A stretch of 8,251 nucleotides of DNA from Planctomycetota bacterium. GTDB lineage: Bacteria; Planctomycetota; Phycisphaerae; UBA1845; CAIVHJ01. Below, in pieces: positions 1-6,687 of the stretch. The notes below the pieces were generated by a model. That model searched no databases. It was given only the letters and a program-made list of their open reading frames with translations, and had not been told where the DNA came from. Made by a program: the position numbers and the translations under genes. The stretch spans positions 1-8,251 of the forward strand of contig JACZTW010000176.1 of the NCBI GenBank assembly GCA_022573485.1, read 5' to 3'. Positions within the stretch are counted from its first letter, which is position 1, and each line of letters begins with the position of its first letter.

Positions 1-669
1 GCCAGCGTCGTCATTTCAATGAGGCGGTTTCCAATGCCCTGATGGTTCCGCTCGGCATGATAGTTCTCCACATACTCGTTGACCACGCACCGGAGATGCT
101 TCCCGCCGAAGAAGATCATGCGATCAAGGCATTCGGATTTGATTGATCTTACGAAACGCTCCGCGAACGCATTCAGGTTCGGGCTTTTTCGTGGAAGCTT
201 CACGCAAAGAATGCCGGCCGTCGCAAGCGAATCCCAATGAATGCGAATGAATTCGTTCCACGTCGTCTTTCTCGAACGCTCCGGCGCTGGCTCGATTCCG
301 TCGCGTTTGAGGATGCGGTTGACCGTTTCCTTGCAGACGTAATGGCCAAGGTTGGCCAGCGCTCCTTGGATCCGTTTGTAGCCCCAGGTGCGGTTTTCGG
401 AGGCCATGCGAACCGCCAGGCTTCCAATGCGGCCGGCAATGCGTGGTCTTCCAGGGCCACGACTAGAGCTTCCGTCCCAGCGCCTTGCCCTTCGCGGCCA
501 AACGCCGTCGTTGATCGTCATTCAAGCGCGGCCGCTTCTTTCAGAGCAACTCGCGAAGGATCCGGTTCTCCTCCCTGAGGTACTCGAGTGCGGCGCTTTG
601 TTCCCTGTTCATCCATCCCGCCATCGCGATGACCAGGATGTACCATGGGTGCAGATGCATGGCGACCAT
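1..669 (-). pseudogene. Decayed integrase-core (rve/DDE) transposase of an insertion sequence
   Basis: On the minus strand, ATG codons at 669 and 660 open a frame reading MHLHPWYILVIA, then AGWMNREQ, EYLREENRILREL and, after a stop, KKRPRLNDDQRRRLAAKGKALGRK. It resumes as GPGRPRIAG, TWGYKRIQGALANLGHYVC, GIEPAPERSRKTTW, HWDSLATA, SPNLNAFAERFVRSIKSE and ENYHAERNHQG. This is the usual motif order of planctomycete transposases with an rve catalytic core. Three lesions are visible. A TGA at 543-541 stands where the family continues into the basic KKRPRLND segment. Near 462-478 the frame shifts and roughly 30 residues around the helix-turn-helix are missing. At about 211-222 HWDSLATA joins directly to GILCVKLPRKSPN; members of this family that I know have some 75-80 more residues there, carrying the first two catalytic Asp. 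Only the AERF Glu region of the DDE triad remains, so the protein cannot be active. The 3' end lies beyond the left edge. The deletion sizes are from memory of the family. Confidence 0.88.
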
Positions 670-766
670 TTTAGGCGCAACCGGCAACAATGTGGAGAAA
701 GCTTGGTGTCGATCGTGTCGCGAAGAATAGTCTTTGAATGAGGTTTCCGGCCTCGGCCGAGTGTTG

Positions 767-892
767 GTACCCTACGGGGTAAACTATTTGACGGCGGCGA
801 GCTTACTGTCGCTGGCACCCGTGGCGCTATTGTTCGTCTTCGCGCAGCGTTTCATCACCCGCGGCATGATCCTAAGCGGCCTGCGCCAATGA
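767..892 (+). pseudogene. 3' remnant of a sugar ABC-transporter permease (MalG/UgpE-like)
   Basis: The plus-strand frame ending at TGA 890-892 reads PYGVNYLTAASLLSLAPVAL, then LFVFAQRFITRGMILSGLRQ. This matches the C-terminus of inner-membrane permeases of carbohydrate ABC transporters (MalG/UgpE type): a last membrane helix of the form 'AAS-LLSLAPVALLFVFAQR' followed by a short cytoplasmic 'F--G---GLK/R' tail. Only about 41 codons are recognisable. Upstream of about 764 the same frame no longer resembles the family, and the transposase remnant begins on the other strand at 669, so the insertion sequence probably cut the gene here. The stop overlaps a possible next start (ATGA at 889-892), as in coupled transport operons, but that frame looks unlike a protein and closes at about 1020 inside the dockerin region. 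The fragment is too short to function. Confidence 0.68.
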
Positions 893-989
893 CAACGCCA
901 CCAGTGGCCCTGTCCCGATCAGCACTCCGGCGACGTGGCCAAGACGAGAGTCATGGCCGTCATTGCGACGTTTGGTGTCTCGTTTCGGC

Positions 990-1613
990 TCACTCGCACG
1001 GGCCCCAGTCGCCGAGGAGCTGAGCCAGATCGGCAGCATTGACCCCGCAGTCTTCATTGAAGTCGGCGGGCGCGAACGGCGGGCACGGCGCGTACGGTCC
1101 CCAACTGCCGAGCAGTTGCGCCAAATCCGACGCTCCAACGGTCCCGTCGCCGTCGAAGTCCGCAGGGCAGCACTCCGTAGTCCCATCTTGAAACTCGTGC
1201 GTACCCATGTCCACTACCGGGCACCCGCCCTCGCTCACGCCGGTGTCCTGCGTATCAAGGTCATTCACGAAGCGCGGATTGCCGTCGAGGTCGCCGTCCA
1301 GCTCAGGCGGCACGGCCGAGTTGTCAGTGGCGTCGATGACTGGTGAACCGTCCATGAGATGATAGTTGTGAATCTGGTAGTCCGCCCCCATAGCCCCCAG
1401 ATCAGCGAAATTACCCCACACGGTGACAGTCGTCGCGTCGTTGGCCACGATCAGCGATTGCAGGATCTGCGAAGTGTCGGGGTTGATGAACATTCCCACC
1501 AACGCTCCCGGCTTCCACGCGGCGCCCGCATTGGTCAAGGCCGTCTGGCCGACATCCGGATCGTACGCGCCGTCAGCGGTCCAGGTGCCCGATGGTCCGC
1601 CCAGAAACGACGG
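990..1613 (-). CDS. 5'-truncated secreted protein with choice-of-anchor Q-like segment and C-terminal dockerin
   Basis: The minus-strand frame from about 1613 to the TGA at 992-990 encodes the C-terminal ~207 residues of an exported planctomycete protein. First comes a segment with GTWTADGAYDP, VGMFINPDTSQ and TTVTVWGNFADLGAMGADYQ, typical of the part beside a parallel beta-helix. Next is a choice-of-anchor Q-like stretch (YHLMDGSPVIDATDN, LDGDLDGNPRFVNDLDTQD, VVDMGTHEFQ). The last 60 residues (993-1172) hold two dockerin-like EF-hand repeats, ADFDGDGTVGASDLAQLLGS and ADFNEDCGVNAADLAQLLGD, each ending in WGP. Their D-x-D/N-x-D/C-G loops suggest calcium binding; the second has Cys at a position often acidic. 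The frame stays open to an ATG at 1763, but residues before about 1613 are antisense to kinase coding sequence and do not belong to the family. The signal peptide and main repeat domain are absent, so this is probably a dead fragment despite its open frame. Confidence 0.8.
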   Translation of the reverse strand, partial: PSFLGGPSGTWTADGAYDPDVGQTALTNAGAAWKPGALVGMFINPDTSQILQSLIVANDATTVTVWGNFADLGAMGADYQIHNYHLMDGSPVIDATDNSAVPPELDGDLDGNPRFVNDLDTQDTGVSEGGCPVVDMGTHEFQDGTTECCPADFDGDGTVGASDLAQLLGSWGPYAPCPPFAPADFNEDCGVNAADLAQLLGDWGPCE

Positions 1614-1619
1614 GGCGGC

Positions 1620-4600
1620 ATGGGCACCGTCTGGCTCGCGCGCCGCGCGGACGAACACTTCAAAAAACAGGTGGCCATCAAGGTCGTCAAGCGCGGCATG
1701 GACACCGATGAGATTCTCGCACGGTTTCGCCGCGAACGGCAGGTTCTGGCGCACCTGGAGCATCCGAACATCGCCAGACTTCTTGATGGTGGCGCCACCG
1801 CGAGCGGACTTCCTTACCTCGTGATGGAATACATTGTCGGGGATCCGATCGACCAGTATTGCCGAGAGCAGAGACTCTCTCTCGAAGATCGCCTAAGACT
1901 CTTCATACAAGTGTGCCGCGCCGTACAGCATGCACACCAACATTTGATCATTCACCGCGACCTCAAGCCAAGCAACCTTCTTGTGATGCAGGACGGAACG
2001 CTAAAGCTGCTCGATTTCGGCATCGCTAAGCTGCTCACCGGGGACGATGCGGAACAGACCCTCACGGCGCACGAGGCACGACGGTTGACTCCGAGATACG
2101 CAAGTCCGGAACAGGTTTCCGGGGATCGGATTACGACCGCCAGCGACGTTTATTCTCTTGGCGTAGTGCTGTACGAACTCCTCACCGGCCGAACTCCGCA
2201 CGACGGCGATTCCGGACTCCAGTTCGAACAAGCGATCCGCGAACAAGACCCGAAACGCCCAAGCGAAGTGTTGGCCACGCTCCGAAAACGCGACACGGCG
2301 TCGCTCGATGAAGCAGTAGGACCGTCAGGCGTGGGTAATCCGAGACAACTGAGACGACGGCTTGTGGGCGACCTCGACACGATCGTGCTCAAAGCGTTGC
2401 ACCGGGATCCAGGCCGGCGGTACGCGTCCGCGGAGCAATTCGCGGTGGACATCCGCCGCCACCTCGACGGCCTCACGGTCATGGCCCGCCCCGATTCGCT
2501 GGGTTATCGAGCTGCCAAGTTCATTAGGCGTAATGCGGGGCTCGTGGTCACCGGATCGCTGCTGATCGCCGTCATGATGGGTTGGGTCATCACAAGCACC
2601 CGCCTGCTGTTCGATGCAACCGCAGCGAGGGATGCGGAAAGTGAAATCCGCATCGACGCGGAATGGCAGTCGTACATCGCCAACATCGCCGCCGCAGAAG
2701 CCGCGCTCCAGGCCCACCGAACCGGCACGGCTCGCATGCAACTCGAAATGGCCCCCGAGCATCTTAGGAATTGGGAGTGGCGGCATCTCCATGAACGCCT
2801 CGATCAAAGTCGGAGCGTCCTCGGGGATTCGAAACATTCCTTCAGGAGCGTCGCCATCACACCAAACGGGCGGACGATCGTCGCATCCTCGATGACGGAC
2901 GGTCGGATCACATTCTGGGACGCTCCTACTGGAGAGATAATCAGGACGCTCTCGGCAAAGGGCGTGTGGCAGTTCGCGCTTAGCCCGGACGGAACCCGCA
3001 TCGCATGGCAGGCCAACGATCGCCGGCAACGAAGCGTCCAGGTCATCGACGCGGTCAGCGGCGAGACCCTTCTCGAATTGGCCGGCCACAAGATGGATGT
3101 CGAAACCGTCACCTACAGCCCGGACGGTCGCCTGATCGCGGCGGGTTCCTATCACGGGTTGACGCTCGTCTGGGACGGCGAAACAGGTCGGGTCCTCCAT
3201 CAGCTTCAGCCGCCAGGTCCCATGACAGGGAACTTGAATCGGGTACGCGCCCTGGCGTTTGGCCCACACTCGGATCGCTTGGCGATCGGAGGCTGGAGAG
3301 GCGACATTCGGATATTCGATTGCACGACGGGGGACTTGATCCACACGCTCTCGGGGCACGATGGCAGGGTGCTCGGAGTTGCGTTTAGTCCCGATGGATC
3401 CAGACTCGCTTCCGCTTCGTCCGACCGGACGGCTCGTATTTGGAATCCACTTGAGGGCAAGGAACTCCTTATCCTGTACGGTCACCACGGAGTCGTCGAG
3501 GGTGTCGCCTTCAACCCCCTCGGCGATCAGATCGTCACGACGAGCCGGGACCAGACGCTTCGCCGCTGGGATGTCGCCACCGGCCGTTGCCTTGCCGTCA
3601 TGCACGGTCACACGGATGTGGTTTTTTCAGCAGCCTGGGACTCCGCAAGTGATTTCATTGCCAGCACATCGAGAGACGGCACCGTGCGGATCTGGGACGC
3701 AAACGTTGAGGGCCTCCCTTCGCTCGCCGACACTTCCGGTTGGATCTATGACGTAGACGTCAGTCCCGACGGCCGTTTGGTTGCCATGGGAGGGATGATC
3801 CGTCTGCTGGTCTCCGATCTTCAGAGTGGCGAGACAGTTGCGGAACTCGATCCGGCAAGACGCAGCATCGGCGGAAGCCATACATTTTGCCTCGATTTCA
3901 GCCCCGATGGCCGTCGTTTTGCGGGGGCGGGCATCGCCAACGCGATCCGAATTTGGGATGTCACTACGTGGAAAGAAACAGCCACGTTGCGAGGTCATAC
4001 CGCTTGGATCGTTGCCTTGGCGTTCAGTCCGGACTCAAGCCGGCTCGTATCCGGTGGCGATGATCGAACGGTTCGGGTTTGGGACGTCTCCACTGTCGAG
4101 ACGCTGTGGGTCATGCAAGGGCACGAGGCGCGCGTCACGCGCGCCGCATTCAGCCCCAATGGTCTACTCATCGCAACCGCTAGTGAAGATCGCACCGTTC
4201 GGTTTTGGAACGCCGACACCGGCGACCCTCTCGAGCCGGTTCTGAAACATGATGGCGCCGTATACGGGCTGGACTTCAGCCCGGACGGCACACTTCTTGC
4301 CACGGGATCCTCCGACGGCAAGATCCTTATCTGGGCCGTTTCAGCGAGAAGGAAACTCGCGACGCTGGACGGGCGATCCAGTGTACGGAGCGTTACGTTC
4401 AGTCCAGATGGTAGCCGTGTTGGGTCCGGACACGACGATCACACCATCAAACTGTGGGACGTCGATCTCGCACTTCATCGCCCGCATCTGACCGCCGAGG
4501 CCGCGACCTTTCGGGGCCATTTCGATCGAGTCAACGATCTGGCCTTCAGCCCGGACGGCTCGACGATCGTATCCGGTGGGCGCGATTACGTTGTCAGAAT

Positions 4601-4628
4601 GTGGTACACCACCTCGGCGAATGAGTAA
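1620..4628 (+). CDS. Ser/Thr protein kinase with transmembrane segment and 14 WD40 repeats, 5' end lost
   Basis: A bacterial Hanks-type kinase of the planctomycete kinase-WD40 class. Numbered from ATG 1620, MGTVW is the end of the glycine-rich loop; the codons just before give RRGG, so the first loop glycine and all upstream sequence are gone. VAIK Lys21, helix C Glu39, the catalytic loop HRDLKPSN (Asp114), DFG (Asp132) and the SPEQ segment are present, followed by ASDVYSLGVVLYELLTG. A hydrophobic helix at about 307-326 should cross the inner membrane, and a conserved linker (YIANIAAAEAAL, RNWEWRHL) precedes WD40 repeats from about 406 to 996. I count 14 repeats of the xxxFSPDGxxxxSxxxDxxxxxWD type, enough for two seven-bladed propellers, presumably outside the cytoplasm. 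The frame is open back to ATG 1359, but those 87 codons are antisense to the dockerin gene. No ribosome-binding site precedes 1620, so expression is doubtful. The kinase identity is secure; whether the gene is alive is not. Confidence 0.9.
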   Translation: MGTVWLARRADEHFKKQVAIKVVKRGMDTDEILARFRRERQVLAHLEHPNIARLLDGGATASGLPYLVMEYIVGDPIDQYCREQRLSLEDRLRLFIQVCRAVQHAHQHLIIHRDLKPSNLLVMQDGTLKLLDFGIAKLLTGDDAEQTLTAHEARRLTPRYASPEQVSGDRITTASDVYSLGVVLYELLTGRTPHDGDSGLQFEQAIREQDPKRPSEVLATLRKRDTASLDEAVGPSGVGNPRQLRRRLVGDLDTIVLKALHRDPGRRYASAEQFAVDIRRHLDGLTVMARPDSLGYRAAKFIRRNAGLVVTGSLLIAVMMGWVITSTRLLFDATAARDAESEIRIDAEWQSYIANIAAAEAALQAHRTGTARMQLEMAPEHLRNWEWRHLHERLDQSRSVLGDSKHSFRSVAITPNGRTIVASSMTDGRITFWDAPTGEIIRTLSAKGVWQFALSPDGTRIAWQANDRRQRSVQVIDAVSGETLLELAGHKMDVETVTYSPDGRLIAAGSYHGLTLVWDGETGRVLHQLQPPGPMTGNLNRVRALAFGPHSDRLAIGGWRGDIRIFDCTTGDLIHTLSGHDGRVLGVAFSPDGSRLASASSDRTARIWNPLEGKELLILYGHHGVVEGVAFNPLGDQIVTTSRDQTLRRWDVATGRCLAVMHGHTDVVFSAAWDSASDFIASTSRDGTVRIWDANVEGLPSLADTSGWIYDVDVSPDGRLVAMGGMIRLLVSDLQSGETVAELDPARRSIGGSHTFCLDFSPDGRRFAGAGIANAIRIWDVTTWKETATLRGHTAWIVALAFSPDSSRLVSGGDDRTVRVWDVSTVETLWVMQGHEARVTRAAFSPNGLLIATASEDRTVRFWNADTGDPLEPVLKHDGAVYGLDFSPDGTLLATGSSDGKILIWAVSARRKLATLDGRSSVRSVTFSPDGSRVGSGHDDHTIKLWDVDLALHRPHLTAEAATFRGHFDRVNDLAFSPDGSTIVSGGRDYVVRMWYTTSANE

Positions 4629-4636
4629 TTCAGGAT

Positions 4637-4789
4637 GCCGTCATCGCGGCGCGCACCCACGGGCAAATCCTCCTCGCCGTCGCAGTTTAGATCACCCAGC
4701 GAGGCCATCGAAATGCCGAAGGAATCCTCATTATCCATAATGCCGGTGAAGCCGCCCTGTGTGTCGCTGATCTTCTGATAGGCCTTGAC
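4637..4789 (-). pseudogene. Fragment of an FG-GAP (integrin-like) repeat protein
   Basis: The minus strand encodes 51 residues including VKAYQKISDTQGGF, EDSFGISMASLGDLNCDGEE and DLPVGARRDDG. This is one repeat unit of the FG-GAP proteins common in planctomycetes: a 'QKISDTxGGFTG' strand, an FG-x-S-x-ASLGDL element, and a D-x-N-x-D-G calcium loop ending in D-L-x-VGA. Such proteins are exported and probably act at the surface or in adhesion. There is no start codon, signal peptide or neighbouring repeat. On the N-terminal side the frame loses resemblance beyond about 4800. On the C-terminal side it ends abruptly at RRDDG, nine bases past the kinase stop codon at 4626-4628. It is a shard left by rearrangement, not a small gene. 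Confidence 0.78.
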
Positions 4790-4890
4790 GGGTCTACCGC
4801 CGGGTTCATACCCCGACGGTCGTCTTGCGGAGCTTCCCCATGCTCGACGGCGAGGGTTCTGAGGCTAATCTACACACACTGCAAGCGCAT

Positions 4891-4970
4891 ACGGTTCTCT
4901 ACGGTTTTGCGCTGCGAATACCGCGTCAACGTGCGAAGAAACGCGACAGAATGCGACAGATTGCGAATCG
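4891..4970. repeat. Short 10-bp direct repeats beside the attachment core
   Basis: Four consecutive 10-bp units lie at 4931-4970: GTGCGAAGAA, ACGCGACAGA, ATGCGACAGA and TTGCGAATCG. They share a GCGA core at the same phase, and the two central units differ at one position. Forty bases to the left is a second pair, ACGGTTCTCT and ACGGTTTTGC (4891-4910). A 10-bp period puts each copy on nearly the same face of the helix. The array ends about 67 bp from the tRNA-derived core at 5037-5080, on the side away from the integrase body. Arm-type recombinase or excisionase sites beside att cores can look like this, so that role is plausible, but it is inference from position and phasing alone. Confidence 0.45.
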
Positions 4971-4997
4971 GTAGTGGCGCAGTTAAGATGCTGCACA

Positions 4998-5954
4998 TCA
5001 ATGGCTTTCGGGCATTCGGAGGTGATTCGTCGAATTGCCTTCCAAGCTGAATGTTGAGGGTTCGAGTCCCTTCACCCGCTGTTCCGCCAATGCTGTTGCA
5101 AGTAGGCGCAGATCAGCGCTAAGTGATGCATCTTGAAGGGGTTGCTGCGGAAGAGGCGCGGAGCCACCGGACTCTCTGGGTTGATCGCTCGGGCGCGGCG
5201 TAGCGCCGTAAAGTGCTGTGTTTTGCACCCTGCGCGCTGCGCCAGGCGCTGCGTGCCCGTCCGTGCCCGTTGCCAGCAATTCGGTCTCGACTGTGCCACC
5301 AATCTCGGACAGCTGGTTTATGGCTTTGGCCGTGTCTGCCAAGCCAAGCACTGTGTAATGCTGCCACGTCGTATGGTAGTCACTGTGCCGCATTATGCGT
5401 TGGGCCAGCTGGGGTGCGACGCCCTGCAGCGCCGATCTCGTACCTAGTGTGGTACGCATGGCGTGGAAGTCGACCACCCGCTCCTCTGCGTCAAATTTCG
5501 CCAAGAAAGTGGTTTGGCGCTTGCTTTCCCGCTCAGCCTTAGTGACGCCCTCCCCAATCCAAGCCTCGCGCGCACGCGCGAGGTCTTTGTAGAAAGTAAT
5601 TATCGTTGGCACTGATTTGAAGATGTTTTCTGTCGGCTGTGCGCCCTGCGACTTCAGATCCCTCAAAGCCTCCGAAACCTGGGAGTGTAGAGCGACAAGA
5701 ACCTCTCGTTTTGCCTTCCCAACACCTATCCGTATTCTCAGGGCCTCGGCTTCTTCATCGTAATCATGCCAACGAAGTTGTTTGATCTCGTTTCTGCGCA
5801 GCCCTGTCATGGCAGCAAGAAGATAGATTATCCGTCGCGGAGGGTGCCTCGATCCATTCTTCTTGTCTTGTTCCGTCGCAGTATCCAGCAGGCGAGCCAA
5901 TTCCTCATCGCTCAGCGGACGCCGGACCCGGCGGCGATCTGCGTCCTCATCCAA
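4998..5954 (-). CDS. Tyrosine recombinase / integrase, catalytic domain only
   Basis: The protein carries the catalytic domain of phage-type tyrosine recombinases, which cut and rejoin DNA at att sites. Numbered from TTG 5954, the set appears complete: Arg53 in MTGLRRNEI, a candidate beta-hairpin Lys (80 or 82 in VGKAKREVLV), His164 and Arg167 in FHAMRTT, His190 in IMRHSDYHTT, and the nucleophile Tyr200 in WQHYTVL. The usual N-terminal SAM-like arm/core-binding domain is missing. The TTG follows only a short open stretch with an in-frame TGA at about 6001, and no ribosome-binding site is evident, so the gene is probably truncated at its 5' end. Residues 293-305 are encoded by the tRNA-Gly core at 5037-5080, and the last 13 residues come from whatever DNA lies left of it, so the C-terminus depends on the integration site. 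No excisionase or phage genes are visible nearby. The family is certain; activity is unlikely. Confidence 0.87.
   Translation of the reverse strand: MDEDADRRRVRRPLSDEELARLLDTATEQDKKNGSRHPPRRIIYLLAAMTGLRRNEIKQLRWHDYDEEAEALRIRIGVGKAKREVLVALHSQVSEALRDLKSQGAQPTENIFKSVPTIITFYKDLARAREAWIGEGVTKAERESKRQTTFLAKFDAEERVVDFHAMRTTLGTRSALQGVAPQLAQRIMRHSDYHTTWQHYTVLGLADTAKAINQLSEIGGTVETELLATGTDGHAAPGAARRVQNTALYGATPRPSDQPRESGGSAPLPQQPLQDASLSADLRLLATALAEQRVKGLEPSTFSLEGNSTNHLRMPESH
5037..5080 (+). other. tRNA-Gly(UCC) 3' half, likely attachment-site core of the integrase element
   Basis: Plus-strand bases fold as the 3' half of a glycine tRNA. They give anticodon loop CTTCCAA (anticodon TCC, 5039-5045), 3' anticodon stem GCTGA, variable ATGTT, T-stem GAGGG, T-loop TTCGAGT, CCCTT, acceptor strand CACCCGC and discriminator T at 5080. 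A complete gene would need GCGGGTG, a D-arm and TCAGC upstream, and none of these precedes it: the bases to the left (GATTCGTCGAATTG) do not pair with GCTGA. It is therefore not a functional tRNA gene but the duplicated 3' segment that tRNA-targeting integrases use as crossover core. The integrase reading frame on the opposite strand passes through it and encodes RVKGLEPSTFSLE from these bases. Confidence 0.75.
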
Positions 5955-6180
5955 TCCAATGGCTGATGATGGTGGTGACCAGGCCCGTTCGGTAGCTGAT
6001 CAGCTCGCTCGTAATCTATGTGTTTTTGTGAGTACGGAAGCGAACTCGTATGTCGTCTGGATCGGGCTGGAGCGCGAATGAGGAGAAGGAATAAAAGGCG
6101 CTTTTCCGATCCGGCAGGGGGCTTTCATCGGCTCACAACCTTCGGGCTGGCCGTTGAAGATTGAGCATAGTCGGATAGAC

Positions 6181-6186
6181 GGAGGG
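6181..6186 (+). promoter_or_regulatory. Strong Shine-Dalgarno setting the start of the 6195 gene
   Basis: GGAGGG lies 8 nt before ATG 6195 and is the clearest ribosome-binding site in the window. Another ATG at 6190 is in a different frame, sits only 3 nt from the site and ends after nine codons, so 6195 is the better start. No convincing -35/-10 pair was found upstream. Confidence 0.6.
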
Positions 6187-6194
6187 CGGATGCC

Positions 6195-6536
6195 ATGCGT
6201 TGCTGTTTGGCGGGAATAACCTTGTCATCGATGTGGGCGCTCAGTTCAGTCGTCGGCTGTGGGGCGGCCTCCTTTTCGGCCTGTACCGAAGAGGAGTTGC
6301 ACCCTACGGAAGAAGATCTGTCACGGCTGGAGCTGGCGATTGCCCAAGCGAGGCGGGAGTTTGACGACTCACAAGGGATGGACATCGGCGTGTTCGCGCC
6401 GCTCATGGAAGAAGCGATCCTTGCGAACCGCTGTCCAGAAGAGAACGTGGCTGAGGCGGTCTTGATAGCCCAGAGCGTCGGTCTTGAGTCGCATTTGCTC
6501 TACATGGCCTGCGGAGCCCACGCAAGTGCCCCGTGA
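6195..6536 (+). CDS. Small predicted lipoprotein of unknown function
   Basis: I do not recognise this 113-residue protein. It begins MRCCLAGITLSSMWALSSVVGC: one basic residue, a hydrophobic stretch and a V-V-G-C lipobox, so signal peptidase II would be expected to cut before Cys22 and leave a lipid-anchored mature protein of about 92 residues. The mature part starts with an acidic run (TEEELHPTEEDL), continues in what looks like amphipathic helix (LSRLELAIAQARREF; FAPLMEEAILANRC; VAEAVLIAQSVGLESH) and ends ACGAHASAP. It has a few further Cys but no motif pointing to catalysis or metal binding. A strong ribosome-binding site and intact ends set it apart from the broken genes to its left. It converges with the TPR kinase, 151 bp separating the two 3' ends. 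If the signal-peptide reading is wrong, it would be an ordinary small helical protein. Confidence 0.62.
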   Translation: MRCCLAGITLSSMWALSSVVGCGAASFSACTEEELHPTEEDLSRLELAIAQARREFDDSQGMDIGVFAPLMEEAILANRCPEENVAEAVLIAQSVGLESHLLYMACGAHASAP

Positions 6537-6687
6537 AATCAGTGGGCGTAGGCCGTCAAAGCAATCATTCGGCATGATTATCCGCCGTCCAAGGCTCCGC
6601 AATGCTACGCGAATGCGGGCGCCAGAATCGGTGGTCCATCACACCGGCGTGCGACGAGTTTCAATGTTGACGGTTCTTTGATGCGCC

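Noticed and set aside
541..543. Recoded or programmed read-through of the TGA in the transposase
   Set aside because: Downstream deletions remove essential parts anyway, so a simple nonsense mutation is the economical explanation.
1359..1619. N-terminal 87 codons of the kinase reading frame starting at ATG 1359
   Set aside because: They are antisense to a segment with clear dockerin/choice-of-anchor family character and show no kinase or signal features, so they are not treated as part of the kinase.
4965..5080. A complete tRNA gene
   Set aside because: The T-arm, acceptor 3' strand and anticodon loop are present, but no D-arm, 5' acceptor strand or pairing 5' anticodon stem can be found upstream. 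The bases GGAGGTG at 5018-5024 are too close and pair poorly.
5133..5592. Long plus-strand reading frames opposite the integrase
   Set aside because: They are antisense to well-supported integrase coding sequence and have no recognisable domains.
6092..6110. AAAAGGCGCTTTT as a terminator or operator
   Set aside because: The stem is only about 5 bp with no run of T after it at the end of a gene, and the symmetry is too weak to call.
6154..6172. Promoter upstream of the small lipoprotein (TTGAAG ... CATAGT)
   Set aside because: The elements are far too close together for a sigma-70 type spacer, and no better pair was found.
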